In this document: piece after piece, positions 49,719-62,338 of the stretch
Layout of the letters: the number at the start of each line of letters is the position of its first letter
Position numbering within the stretch: position 1 is the first letter of the stretch
Origin: Symbiodinium natans
Taxonomy: Eukaryota; Sar; Dinophyceae; Suessiales; Symbiodiniaceae
Reading direction: 5' to 3'
NCBI GenBank assembly: GCA_905221605.1
Contig: CAJNDS010002523.1
Location: 342,501-406,500, forward strand
Length of the DNA stretch: 64,000 bases
Translations under genes and position numbers: made by a program
The notes under the pieces: generated by a model
Told to the model about the DNA's origin: nothing
The model's database searches: none
The model's input: only the letters and a program-made list of their open reading frames with translations

Positions 49719-51267
49719 ACTGTGGAGGTCACTGGAGCTTCCCTACCTTTTCGATCAATTTTGCTGCCCCTCATCTTGGGTTTCAGATTCTCCAGGTTTT
49801 GGTGCAAGGCCTGAAGGCAGAAGAGGAGAAAAGAAGGGTGCAGAGTCAACATCGGTGGAAACTGCAGCTTGGAAAAGTTCAATGCTTTGAAACAAGTGTT
49901 TTTAAAAGCCTCTGACAGTGCCGTTTGGACAGAAATCAACTGCAGGACGAGACGAGTTCAACCGTGGTGTTGATTCGTAAGGTTGCGCGCGACGCCCAAG
50001 CCAAACCACTTGAAAATTGCAAAGTGTATTACCAGAATGTGAATAAGTGCGAGCGAAGCGAGCGAAACACCAGAGTAAATTCAACAAATTTAACTGATCA
50101 AGTGTTGATTTTGAGGGTTTTTTCACATTTTCGGAGACTTCAGAAATTTTGAAAATTCGTTGAATGGTGCTGAATCCAGGGAAGAATTGCAACACGCAAC
50201 CAAAAACGAAAGACAAAGAATTGAGGGCACCCAGCCTGAAAGAAAAGCAGAGTTTCTTCTGCTCAATCTTCTGTCAAAATTTCAGTGTGCCCTGATGTCT
50301 GTTTGGCCATTTTGGGAAAATCAAAGACAATCTGGCCATGATGAGAGGTCAGTGTGATTGTTTTTTTCAATGTTATCAGGAACTGCAAAAACATTGGTTT
50401 TTCTTTTTGAACTTTGGAGAAATCGAGAAAACACTGGAAAGAAGCCAGATTCATGAAACTTCGACAACTTTCTTCAGATTCAGCAGCAGATTCATGCACA
50501 GCAACACTCTTTTTTTTCAGTTCAAAATTGCCTTTGCCCGTCTGAACAGAATTTTTCTCTTGCTTTTTGCTTGATGTTTTCTTTGTTTTTTGTTGGAATG
50601 ATCTCTCGGTTAAGTTGCAAGCTTCAGAAAGAGAGAGTTTCAAGAAACCGCCCTGAACTAAAACACAAACAGATCGTTCAGCAAGTGTTTTGGTGAGTGC
50701 TGCCAGCCCTGTAAGCTGTCGATTAACCAGAAAGACAGTGAAAAAAATTGCAATCGGAACTTAAGAGATCCATAAGAATGTGCATTTTGTGGTTTTGGCT
50801 GTTTTTCTGTGTGTGCATGTACAAGTGTTGTGGATGTGTGTGTGTGTGTGTGAGCATGTGTGGTTGCAAAGTGGGTTGGTTTGCGGGCATGTCTTTGGCT
50901 TTTAGTGTGCAAGGAAAGTTTCAGTGTGTGGGTAAAGGGTGGTAACGCATGGAGTCTTAGAAGTGACACCAAAAAAAAACAATGACCTTGCAAGTGTCTG
51001 TGTATTTACCTTGTTTTTTCATTCTGAATGGGTGTGTTGTGGTTTCGGCGTTTTGGCAGTGTGTTATGGAGTGTGGTGTGTGTGTCATTATGTGGGTGCA
51101 AAGTGGCTTTGGTGGGTGGTGTGCGTTTGCGTGTATTTCAGCTGGGTTCTGCTGGCTGTTCAAGTGTGGAAGTGTGTGGGTGGTAAAAGGTGTGTGGATT
51201 TGGAGACACAAAAAGAGGGCAAGAAATCAACTCCAAAAGGTAGGGAAGCCGAAGTGACCTCCACAGT
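49719..51267 (+). repeat. Module U2 (1,549 bp)
   Basis: Perfect 15-bp terminal inverted repeats. Lacks the extra T/G-rich block found in U3-U6. Confidence 0.85.
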
Positions 51268-51766
51268 GCGAGAAAGATCGCACGCGAACAATGCAAGAGT
51301 GCTTTGTCTTGAGTGCCAGCTAAAGACAAGTTTAGCAAAGCCAAGAATCGACGGCGTTTTTTGTTTTCTTGAGTGTTGATGCAAACAGTATCGAATAGAA
51401 AAAATCTTGTTTGTCTGTGAGTTGATTTCAATTATTATTGAACTCAAATGGGTTCCAAAAGCAGCTCAATTCTAGGCACCGAAAACGGGCCCTAGATTTT
51501 GGATTTCCTGTGTAAACATACAAGGCCACCCAGGTTGGAGCCTCAAATTGGAACCCAAGTTTAGGAGCCATTTTTGGGCCCAGTTGCGGCGTTGTTTTCA
51601 CACACGGGAAGCCAGATCTGGCTTTCACAGCTCCTCGTTGCGAGTAAAACAAATAAGCCTCTCAGTCGGTCCCAGTCTAAGTCTTGTGTCAGTCTTCCCC
51701 CAAAATTAGAACAGCAGGCAGCAAGGCGGCAAAGTGTGAACTTGTTTGGCACCGGAACTTTCTCTA

Positions 51767-53497
51767 ACTGTGGAGGTCACTGGAGCTTCCCTACCTTTTC
51801 GATCAATTTTGCTGACCCTCATCTTGGGTTTCAGATTCTCCAGGTTTTGGTGCAAGGCCTGAAGGCAGAAGAGGAGAAAAGAAGGGTGCAGAGTCAACAT
51901 CGGTGGAAACAGCTTGGAAAAGTTCAATGCTTTGAAACAAGTGTTTTTAAAAGCCTCTGACAGTGCCGTTTGGACAGAAATCAACTGCGGGACGAGACGA
52001 GTTCAACCCTGGTGTTGATTCGTTAAGGTTGCGCGCGACGCCCAAGCCAAACCACCTGAAAATTGCAAAGTGTATTTCCAGAATGTGAATAAGTGCGAGC
52101 GAAGCGAGCGAAACACCAGAGTAAATTCAACAAATTTAACTGATCAAGTGTTGATTTTTGAGGGTTTTTCAACATTTTCGAGACTTTAGAAATTTTGAAA
52201 ATTCGTTGAATGGTGCTGAATCCAGGGAAGAATTGCAACACGCAACCAAAAACGAAAGACAAAGAATCAAGGGCACCCCAGCCTAAAAAGAAAGCAGAGT
52301 TTCTTCTGCTCAATCTTCTGTCAAATTTCAGTGTGCCTTGAATTTCTGTTTGGCCATTTTGGAAAATTAAAGACAAGAGCACGCAATCGAAGCTTTGTCA
52401 AAAAAAGTCGAATGGGAATGGAAATGGCTGGGCGACTCTCAAGTCGTTCTGGCCATGATGAGAGGTCAGTGTGATTGTTTGTTTTTTTTGAATTTTTGCA
52501 AGAACTGCAAAAACATTGGTTTTCCTTGGCCCGTCTGAAAGAATTTTCTCTTGCTTTTGTTCAATGTTTTCTTTACTTTTTGTCGGGATGATCTCTTGGT
52601 TGCAAGCTTCAGAAAGAGAAAATTTCGAGAAACCGCTTTGAACTAAAACACAAACAGTCGGCAAGTGTTTTGGTAAGTGCCCGGCAAGCTGTCGATTGAC
52701 CAGAAAGACGGTGAAAAAAATGCAATTGGAACTAAAAGACATTATTAGAATGTGCATTTTGTCGTTTCGGCTGTTTTTCTGAGTGTGCATGTGCAAGATT
52801 GTTGTGGATGTGTGTGTGAATTTGTGCAACAAAGTGGATTGGTTTGCGGGTGCATGTCTTTTTTTCTGTGCTTCATTTTTTGGTGCTGTTGGGTTGTAGT
52901 CTCTGTGCTTAAATTTTTCCGTTGCTGTTGGGTTGCTGTGAGGTGCTGCCTTCATTTTGGTCGCTGTGTTGGTGCCTTTCTGTGCCTTCACTTTTTGGTT
53001 GTGTTTTGCATTTTCTATGTCTTCATTTTTGGTCGCTGTGTGGTGCCTTTTCTGCACCTTCTTTTGGTCGCTGTGTGGTGCCTTTCTGTGCCTTCATTTT
53101 TGGTTGCTGTGTGTGCCGTTTCTGTGCCTTTTGGCTTTAGTGTGCAAGAAAAGTGTCAGTGTGTGGGTAAAGGGTGGTAAGGCATGGAGTCGCAGAATGA
53201 CACCCAAAAAAAACAGTGACCTTGCAGTCTTGCAGTGGTGTCTGTGTGTGTGTGTGTGTGTGTTCACATCGTTTTCTTGAATGGGTGTGTGGTGTTGTGG
53301 TTTCGGCGTTTTGGCAGAGAGTTGTGTGTGTTATGGAGTGTGTTGTTGTGTGGGTGCAAAGTGGCTTCAGTGGGTGGTGTGCGTTTGCGTGTCTGTCGGC
53401 TGGGTTCTGCTGGTGAAAGGTCTGTGGATTTGGAGACACAAAAAGAGGGCAAGGAATCAACTCCAAAAGGTAGGGAAGTCGAAGTGACCTCCACAGT
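51767..53497 (+). repeat. Module U3 (1,731 bp)
   Basis: Perfect terminal inverted repeats. Contains an additional block (about 52863-53125) of short repeats around TTTTGGTCGCTGTGTGGTGC, absent from U1 and U2. Confidence 0.85.
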
Positions 53498-54001
53498 GCG
53501 AGAAAGATCGCACGGGAACAATGCAAGACTGTTGTCTTGAATGCCAGCTAAAGACAAGTTTAGCAAGATAAGAACACGCGTATCAACCGCGTTTTTGTTT
53601 TCTTGAGTGTTGATGCAAACAGTATCGAATAGAAAAAACCTTGTTTGTCTGTGAGTTGATTTTCAATTATTATTGAACTCAAATGGGTTCCAAAAGCAGC
53701 TCAATTCTGGGCACCGAAAACGGGCCCTAGATTTTGGATTTCCTGTGTGAACATACAAGGCCACCCAGGTTGGAGCCTCAAATTGGAACCCAAGTTTAGG
53801 AGCCATTTTTGGGCCCAGTTGTGGCGTTTTTTTCACACACGGGAAGCCAGATCTGGCTTTCACAGCTCCTCGTTGCGAGTAAAACAAATAAGCCTCTTAG
53901 TCGGTTCCAGTCTAAGTCCTGTGTCAGTCTTCCCCCAAAATTAGAACAGCAGGCAGCAAGGCGGCAAAGTGTGAACTTGTTTGGAACCGGAACTTTCTCT
54001 A

Positions 54002-55756
54002 ACTGTGGAGGTCACTGGAGCTTTCCTACCTTTTCGATCAACTTTGCTGCCCCTCATCTTGGGTTTCAGATTCTCCAGGTTTTGGTGCAAGGCCTGAAGG
54101 AAGAAGAGGAGAAAAGAAGGGTGCAGAGTCAACATCGGTGGAAACAGCTTGGAAAAGTTCAATGCTTTGAAACAAGTGTTTTTAAAAGCCTCTGACAGTG
54201 CCGTTTGTACAGAAATCAACTGCGGGACGAGACGAGTTCAACCCTGGTGTTGATTCGTTAAGGTTGCGCGCGACGCCCAAGCCAAACCACCTGAAAATTG
54301 CAAAGTGTATTTCCAGAATGTGAATAAGTGCGAGCGAAGCGAGCGAAACACCAGAGTAAATTCAACAAATTTGACTGATCAAGTGTTGATTTTAAGGGTT
54401 TTTTCAACATTTTCGGAACTTCAGAAATTTTGAAAATTCGTTGAATGGTGCTAAATCCAGGGAAGAATTGCAACACGCAACCAAAAACGAAAGACAAAGA
54501 ATTAAGGGCACCCAGCCTAAAGAAAGCAGAGTTTCTTCTGCTCAATCTTCTGTCAAATTTCAGTGTGCCTTGAATTTCTGTTTGGCCATTTTGGAAAATT
54601 AAAGACAAGAGCACGCAATCGAAGCTTTGTCAAAAAAGTCGAATGGGAATGAAAATCGAGGCTGGGCGACTCTCAAGTCGTTCTGGCCATGATGAGAGGT
54701 CAGTGTGATTGTTTTTTTTTGGAATTTTTGCAAGAACTACAAAAACATTGCTTTTTCCTTGGCCCGTCTGAAAAAGAATTTTCTCTTGCTTTTGTTCAAT
54801 GTTTTCTTTACGTTTTGTTGGGATGATCTCTCGGTTGCAAGCTTCAGAAAGAGAAAATTTCGAGAAAACGCTTTGAACTAAAACACAAACAGTCAGCAAG
54901 TGTTTTGGTAAGTGCCCGGCAAGCTGTCGATTGACCAGGAAGACGGTGAAAAAAATGCAATCGGAACTAAAAGACATTATAAGAATGTGCATTTTGTCGT
55001 TTCGGCTGTTTTTCTGAGTGTGCATGTGCAAGAGTGTTGTGGATGTGTGTGTGAATTTGTTGCAACAAAGTGGGTTGGTTTGCGGGTGCATGTTTTTTTT
55101 TTCTGTGCTTCATTTTTTGGTGCTGTTGGGTTGCAGTCTCTGTGCTTAAATTTTTCCGTTGCTGTTGGGTTGCTGTGAGGTGCTGCCTTCATTTTGGTCG
55201 CTGTGTTGGTGCCTTTCTGTGCCTTCACTTTTTGGTTGTGTTTTGCATTTTCTGTGTCTTCATTTTTGGTTGCTGTGTGGTGCCTTTTCTGCACCTTCTT
55301 TTGGTCGCTGTGTGGTGCCTTTCTGTGCCTTCATTTTTGGTCGCTGTGTGTGCCGTTTCTGTGCCTTTTGGCTTCAGTGTGCAAGAAAAGTGTCAGTGTG
55401 GGTAAAGGGTGGTAAGGCATGGAGTCGCAGAAGTGACACCAAAAAAAAAACAGTGACCTTGCAGTGGTGTCTGTGTGTGTGTGTGTGTGTGTGTTTACAT
55501 CGTTTTCTCGAATGGGTGTGTGGTGTTGTGGTTTCGGCGTTTTGGCAGAGAGTCGTGTGTGTCATGAAGTGTGTCATTATGAGGTGCAAAGTGGCTTCAG
55601 TGGGTGGTGTGCGTTTGCGTGTCTGTCGGCTGGGTTCTGCTGGCTGTTCAAGTGTGGAAGTGTGCGGGTGGTGAAAGGTGTGTGGATTTTGGAGACACAA
55701 AAAGAGGGCAAGGAATCAACTCCAAAAGGTAGGGAAGCCGAAGTGACCTCCACAGT
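54002..55756 (+). repeat. Module U4 (1,755 bp)
   Basis: Perfect terminal inverted repeats; close to U5 and U6. Includes a (TG)n tract near 55470-55495. Confidence 0.85.
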
Positions 55757-56261
55757 GCGAGAAAGATCGCACGGGAACAATGCAAGACTGTTGTCTTGAA
55801 TGCCAGCTAAAGACAAGTTTAGCAAGATAAGAACACGCGTATCAACCGCGTTTTTTGTTTTCTTGAGTGTTGATGCAAACAGTATCGAATAGAAAAAATC
55901 TTGTTTGTCTGTGAGTTGATTTTCAATTATTATTGAACTCAAATGGGTTCCAAAAGCAGCTCAATTCTGGGCACCGAAAACGGGCCCTAGATTTTGGATT
56001 TCCTGTGTGAACATACAAGGCCACCCAGGTTGGAGCCTCAAATTGGAACCCAAGTTTAGGAGCCATTTTTGGGCCCAGTTGTGGCGTTTTTTTCACACAC
56101 GGGAAGCCAGATCTGGCTTTCACAGCTCCTCGTTGCGAGTAAAACAAATAAGCCTCTCAGTCGGTTCCAGTCTAAGTCCTGTGTCAGTCTTCCCCCAAAA
56201 TTAGAACAGCAGGCAGCAAGGCGGCAAAGTGTGAACTTGTTTGGAACCGGAACTTTCTCTA

Positions 56262-56267
56262 ACTAGT
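56262..56267. other. Module-free junction ACTAGT
   Basis: Two spacers, 55757-56261 and 56268-56772, are joined by ACTAGT, exactly the first three and last three bases of module U. This array position has spacer but no module. Confidence 0.85.
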
Positions 56268-56772
56268 GCGAGAAAGATCGCACGGGAACAATGCAAGACT
56301 GTTGTCTTGAATGCCAGCTAAAGACAAGTTTAGCAAGATAAGAACACGCGTATCAACCGCGTTTTTTGTTTTCTTGAGTGTTGATGCAAACAGTATCGAA
56401 TAGAAAAAATCTTGTTTGTCTGTGAGTTGATTTTCAATTATTATTGAACTCAAATGGGTTCCAAAAGCAGCTCAATTCTGGGCACCGAAAACGGGCCCTA
56501 GATTTTGGATTTCCTGTGTGAACATACAAGGCCACCCAGGTTGGAGCCTCAAATTGGAACCCAAGTTTAGGAGCCATTTTTGGGCCCAGTTGTGGCGTTT
56601 TTTTCACACACGGGAAGCCAGATCTGGCTTTCACAGCTCCTCGTTGCGAGTAAAACAAATAAGCCTCTCAGTCGGTTCCAGTCTAAGTCCTGTGTCAGTC
56701 TTCCCCCAAAATTAGAACAGCAGGCAGCAAGGCGGCAAAGTGTGAACTTGTTTGGAACCGGAACTTTCTCTA

Positions 56773-58541
56773 ACTGTGGAGGTCACTGGAGCTTTCCTAC
56801 CTTTTCGATCAACTTTGCTGCCCCTCATCTTGGGTTTCAGATTCTCCAGGTTTTGGTGCAAGGCCTGAAGGCAGAAGAGGAGAAAAGAAGGGTGCAGAGT
56901 CAACATCGGTGGAAACAGCTTGGAAAAGTTCAATGCTTTGAAACAAGTGTTTTTAAAAGCCTCTGACAGTGCCGTTTGGACAGAAATCAACTGCGGGACG
57001 AGACGAGTTCAACCCTGGTGTTGATTCGTTAAGGTTGCGCGCGACGCCCAAGCCAAACCACCTGAAAATTGCAAAGTGTATTTCCAGAATGTGAATAAGT
57101 GCGAGCGAAGCGAGCGAAACACCAGAGTAAATTCAACAAATTTAACTGATCAAGTGTTGATTTTGAGGGTTTTTTCAACATTTTCGGGACTTCAGCAATT
57201 TTGAAAAATTCGTTGAATGGTGCTGAATCCAGGGAAGAATTGCAACACGCAACCAAAAACGAAAGACAAAGAATTAAGGGCACCCAGCCTAAAAAGAAAG
57301 CAGAGTTTCTTCTGCTCAATCTTCTGTCAAATTTCAGTGTGCCTTGAATTTCTGTTTGGCCATTTTGGAAAATTAAAGACAAGAGCACGCAATCGAAGCT
57401 TTGTCAAAAAAGTCGAATGGGAATGAAAATCGAGGCTGGGCGACTCTCAAGTCGTTCTGGCCATGATGAGAGGTCAGTGTGATTGTTTTTTTTGGAATTT
57501 TTGCAAGAACTACAAAAACATTGCTTTTTCCTTGGCCCGTCTGAAAAGAATTTTCTCTTGCTTTTGTTCAATGTTTTCTTTACGTTTTGTTGGGATGATC
57601 TCTCGGTTGCAAGCTTCAGAAAGAGAAAATTTCGAGAAAACGCTTTGAACTAAAACACAAACAGTCAGCAAGTGTTTTGGTAAGTGCCCGGCAAGCTGTC
57701 GATTGACCAGGAAGACGGTGAAAAAAATGCAATCGGAACTAAAAGACATTATAAGAATGTGCATTTTGTCGTTTCGGCTGTTTTTCTGAGTGTGCATGTG
57801 CAAGAGTGTTGTGGATGTGTGTGTGTGTGTGTGTGTGTAATTTGTTGCAACAAAGTGGGTTGGTTTGCGGGTGCATGTTTTTTTTTTTCTGTGCTTCATT
57901 TTTTGGTGCTGTTGGGTTGCAGTCTCTGTGCTTAAATTTTTCCGTTGCTGTTGGGTTGCTGTGAGGTGCTGCCTTCATTTTGGTCGCTGTGTTGGTGCCT
58001 TTCTGTGCCTTCACTTTTTGGTTGTGTTTTGCATTTTCTGTGTCTTCATTTTTGGTTGCTGTGTGGTGCCTTTTCTGCACCTTCTTTTGGTCGCTGTGTG
58101 GTGCCTTTCTGTGCCTTCATTTTTGGTCGCTGTGTGTGCCGTTTCTGTGCCTTTTGGCTTCAGTGTGCAAGAAAAGTGTCAGTGTGGGTAAAGGGTGGTA
58201 AGGCATGGAGTCGCAGAAGTGACACCAAAAAAAAAACAGTGACCTTGCAGTGGTGTCTGTGTGTGTGTGTGTGTGTGTGTTTACATCGTTTTCTCGAATG
58301 GGTGTGTGGTGTTGTGGTTTCGGCGTTTTGGCAGAGAGTCGTGTGTGTCATGAAGTGTGTCATTATGAGGTGCAAAGTGGCTTCAGTGGGTGGTGTGCGT
58401 TTGCGTGTCTGTCGGCTGGGTTCTGCTGGCTGTTCAAGTGTGGAAGTGTGCGGGTGGTGAAAGGTGTGTGGTTTTGGAGACACAAAAAGAGGGCAAGGAA
58501 TCAACTCCAAAAGGTAGGCAAGCCGAAGTGACCTCCACAGT
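56773..58541 (+). repeat. Module U5 (1,769 bp)
   Basis: Perfect terminal inverted repeats; nearly identical to U6. Contains (TG)n tracts near 57818 and 58260. Confidence 0.85.
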
Positions 58542-59047
58542 GCGAGAAAGATCGCACGGGAACAATGCAAGACTGTTGTCTTGAATGCCAGCTAAAGACA
58601 AGTTTAGCAAGATAAGAACACGCGTATCAACCGCGTTTTTTTGTTTTCTTGAGTGTTGATGCAAACAGTATCGAATAGAAAAAATCTTGTTTGTCTGTGA
58701 GTTGATTTTCAATTATTATTGAACTCAAATGGGTTCCAAAAGCAGCTCAATTCTGGGCACCGAAAACGGGCCCTAGATTTTGGATTTCCTGTGTGAACAT
58801 ACAAGGCCACCCAGGTTGGAGCCTCAAATTGGAACCCAAGTTTAGGAGCCATTTTTGGGCCCAGTTGTGGCGTTTTTTTCACACACGGGAAGCCAGATCT
58901 GGCTTTCACAGCTCCTCGTTGCGAGTAAAACAAATAAGCCTCTCAGTCGGTTCCAGTCTAAGTCCTGTGTCAGTCTTCCCCCAAAATTAGAACAGCAGGC
59001 AGCAAGGCGGCAAAGTGTGAACTTGTTTGGAACCGGAACTTTCTCTA

Positions 59048-60806
59048 ACTGTGGAGGTCACTGGAGCTTCCTACCTTTTCGATCAACTTTGCTGCCCCTC
59101 ATCTTGGGTTTCAGATTCTCCAGGTTTTGGTGCAAGGCCTGAAGGCAGAAGAGGAGAAAAGAAGGGTGCAGAGTCAACATCGGTGGAAACAGCTTGGAAA
59201 AGTTCAATGCTTTGAAACAAGTGTTTTTAAAAGCCTCTGACAGTGCCGTTTGGACAGAAATCAACTGCGGGACGAGACGAGTTCAACCCTGGTGTTGATT
59301 CGTTAAGGTTGCGCGCGACGCCCAAGCCAAACCACCTGAAAATTGCAAAGTGTATTTCCAGAATGTGAATAAGTGCGAGCGAAGCGAGCGAAACACCAGA
59401 GTAAATTCAACAAATTTAACTGATCAAGTGTTGATTTTGAGGGTTTTTTCAACATTTTCGGGACTTCAGCAATTTTGAAAAATTCGTTGAATGGTGCTGA
59501 ATCCAGGGAAGAATTGCAACACGCAACCAAAAACGAAAGACAAAGAATTAAGGGCACCCAGCCTAAAAAGAAAGCAGAGTTTCTTCTGCTCAATCTTCTG
59601 TCAAATTTCAGTGTGCCTTGAATTTCTGTTTGGCCATTTTGGAAAATTAAAGACAAGAGCACGCAATCGAAGCTTTGTCAAAAAAGTCGAATGGGAATGA
59701 AAATCGAGGCTGGGCGACTCTCAAGTCGTTCTGGCCATGATGAGAGGTCAGTGTGATTGTTTTTTTTGGAATTTTTGCAAGAACTACAAAAACATTGCTT
59801 TTTCCTTGGCCCGTCTGAAAAAGAATTTTCTCTTGCTTTTGTTCAATGTTTTCTTTACGTTTTGTTGGGATGATCTCTCGGTTGCAAGCTTCAGAAAGAG
59901 AAAATTTCGAGAAAACGCTTTGAACTAAAACACAAACAGTCAGCAAGTGTTTTGGTAAGTGCCCGGCAAGCTGTCGATTGACCAGGAAGACGGTGAAAAA
60001 AATGCAATCGGAACTAAAAGACATTATAAGAATGTGCATTTTGTCGTTTCGGCTGTTTTTCTGAGTGTGCATGTGCAAGAGTGTTGTGGATGTGTGTGTG
60101 TGTGTAATTTGTTGCAACAAAGTGGGTTGGTTTGCGGGTGCATGTTTTTTTTTTCTGTGCTTCATTTTTTGGTGCTGTTGGGTTGCAGTCTCTGTGCTTA
60201 AATTTTTCCGTTGCTGTTGGGTTGCTGTGAGGTGCTGCCTTCATTTTGGTCGCTGTGTTGGTGCCTTTCTGTGCCTTCACTTTTTGGTTGTGTTTTGCAT
60301 TTTCTGTGTCTTCATTTTTGGTTGCTGTGTGGTGCCTTTTCTGCACCTTCTTTTGGTCGCTGTGTGGTGCCTTTCTGTGCCTTCATTTTTGGTCGCTGTG
60401 TGTGCCGTTTCTGTGCCTTTTGGCTTCAGTGTGCAAGAAAAGTGTCAGTGTGGGTAAAGGGTGGTAAGGCATGGAGTCGCAGAAGTGACACCAAAAAAAA
60501 AAACAGTGACCTTGCAGTGGTGTCTGTGTGTGTGTGTGTGTGTGTTTACATCGTTTTCTCGAATGGGTGTGTGGTGTTGTGGTTTCGGCGTTTTGGCAGA
60601 GAGTCGTGTGTGTCATGAAGTGTGTCATTATGAGGTGCAAAGTGGCTTCAGTGGGTGGTGTGCGTTTGCGTGTCTGTCGGCTGGGTTCTGCTGGCTGTTC
60701 AAGTGTGGAAGTGTGCGGGTGGTGAAAGGTGTGTGGTTTTGGAGACACAAAAAGAGGGCAAGGAATCAACTCCAAAAGGTAGGCAAGCCGAAGTGACCTC
60801 CACAGT
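59048..60806 (+). repeat. Module U6 (1,759 bp), right edge of array
   Basis: Its right inverted repeat AGTGACCTCCACAGT is followed not by spacer but by AATTTTTTTTCAAGGCGG, the start of a dispersed repeat. The array ends exactly at the module end. Confidence 0.85.
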
Positions 60807-61165
60807 AATTTTTTTTCAAGGCGGACGCCCCTTCACCACATCAGCAGCACAGTGGGCCGGTCTATTGCAACAAGGACGGTCAATACTGGTTGACTTGCGG
60901 AGGTTCATGTGGACCTGGCTTCACGGTTCGGTGTCTGCAAGTCCAGGTATTGACCCGATACTGCAACAAGTCAAAAGTTTTGCCTCAAAAGAAAAGGTCT
61001 TTTAACATTTGCCAGCAAAAGGTCTTACCACTTCGTCACACCAGAGCGACCGAAAAACCACCAGGCACTCTGAAAATCTCTTCCAAAGATTGCCACGCAA
61101 GAAGTTGCCCAAGCAAAATTTTGCAAATTTTATTTGGTACAGCCACAGGACTGGTACTTTTCGGA
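60807..61165. other. Unique and dispersed-repeat sequence right of the array
   Basis: Begins with the dispersed repeat also found at 4843-4990. CAAGGACGGTCAATACTGG (60869) and CCAGGTATTGACCCGATACTG (trimmed phrases near 60942) form a loose inverted pair. No gene is recognised. Confidence 0.35.
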
Positions 61166-61684
61166 AATAGTGTTTCTTTGGGGTCAACCCTTCTGAAAGG
61201 TTGCCACCCCTAGAGGTCACGCCTTGCAAAAGTTGCAACCGGCAAGTTCGAGGAATGATTGCGACTGGAATCAAATTAACAAACAAAACCTAAAAAATTT
61301 GTGGGTTGTCCAAAAATGTTCAAAACTCATCAAAAACAGCACTTTAGTAAGTTTCTGTATTGAATACACTCCGGTGTTTTGCTCGCTGCGCTCGCACTTA
61401 TTCACATTTTGGTAAGACACTTTGCAAATTTCGAACGGTTGGGTTTGGGCGTCGCGCGCAACATTGCGGCATCAACACCACAGTTGAACTCGTCTTGTCC
61501 TGCAGTTGATTTCTATCCAAATGACACTGTCAGAGGCTTTTAAAAACGCTTGTTTCAAAAGCATTGAACTTTTCCAAGCTCTTCTGCCTTCAGGCCTTGC
61601 ACCAAAACCTGGAGAATCTGAAACCCAAGATGAGGGGCAGCAAAATTGATCGAAAAGTAGGAAAGCTCCAGTGACCTCCACAGT
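61166..61684 (-). repeat. Inverted, partial copy of module U
   Basis: Read on the minus strand it starts with ACTGTGGAGGTCACT at 61684 and follows module U through the CGCGCGACGCCCAA landmark. It then continues into a tail shared with 63730-64000 but absent from the array modules. It is the partner of the inverted repeat arm at the window end. Confidence 0.8.
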
Positions 61685-62338
61685 ACTACATCAGCAGCGC
61701 AGTTGGCCGTTCTTGTGGGTCTCCACTGGAGGTAAAACAGTCGCAGGCGCGAAAACCAAAGCAAACACACCCAAAACTACAACACCACCGAACACAACCA
61801 CAAAAACCCGCAGCGGGTCAAAACCAATGCGCTAAACGTCAAACTGCACAAGCCAGCGTTACTCAAAGCAATGCTGCGCCACGTCTGGCGCTACGCGTCC
61901 GTAGAGACAGTTCCCACACAAGCGCCAGGGCCGTAGCCATAGCACTTAGGACATTGTGTTGACAAGAAAGTTGCAAATCTTACACTTGTTGGCTGCAGAC
62001 TGTAAAGCAGCCTGTGGGCCTTAAACAAGCAGCCTGTGGGCCTTAAACTGCACCTGGAAAACACCAAGCCAATTTTTAGACTTCTGGCACCTGGAAGCAC
62101 ACTGCCCAAGTGCCAGCCAGCTGGGGTTCTTGTGCTGGTCTAAAGATGGAGCTGTGACAATGTGCTCTTGCAAGCAGCGCTCCAGGTCTGCTCTATGGCC
62201 GTGAGAACGTCAGAACTCACACAGCGCAGACTGCAGCGTAGTGTAGCCTGCAGCTCTTTGTCTGCTTCCCGCTCGTTGGAGGAAGGAAGCACCTTTTCTA
62301 GCACTCTGTGTGCATTGTGCTCAGTGCGGAACTTCCAA
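61685..62338. repeat. Dispersed repeats next to the inverted module
   Basis: 61683-61810 matches 4843-4990. 61890-61945 matches 7597-7655 in inverted orientation. 61987-62335 matches 7205-7575 directly. No gene is recognised. Confidence 0.55.

Larger units (their letters stand above)
47689..60806 (+). repeat. Tandem array of about 2.0-2.3 kb units
   Basis: Six full units in head-to-tail order. Each consists of a module U, bounded by ACTGTGGAGGTCACT and AGTGACCTCCACAGT, plus a spacer S of about 500 bp. The landmark GGTTGCGCGCGACGCCCAAGCC recurs at about 47943, 49981, 52028, 54262, 57033 and 59307. Units 4-6 are nearly identical; units 1-2 are shorter and more diverged. Open frames seen in every unit are T/G-rich low-complexity shadows and are not annotated as genes. 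Confidence 0.9.

Noticed and set aside
48444-60775. Many 60-170 codon frames repeated in each array unit (Cys/Val/Phe-rich)
   Set aside because: They come from T/G-rich low-complexity DNA, shift with unit indels, and lie on both strands; no coding conservation.
47689-60806. CRISPR array
   Set aside because: Repeats are kilobase-sized and units contain no short regular spacer pattern; the genome is eukaryotic.
61927-61940. CCGTAGCCAT as spliced-leader start
   Set aside because: Only 10 bases match, and the related repeat at 7.6 kb lacks it; probably chance.
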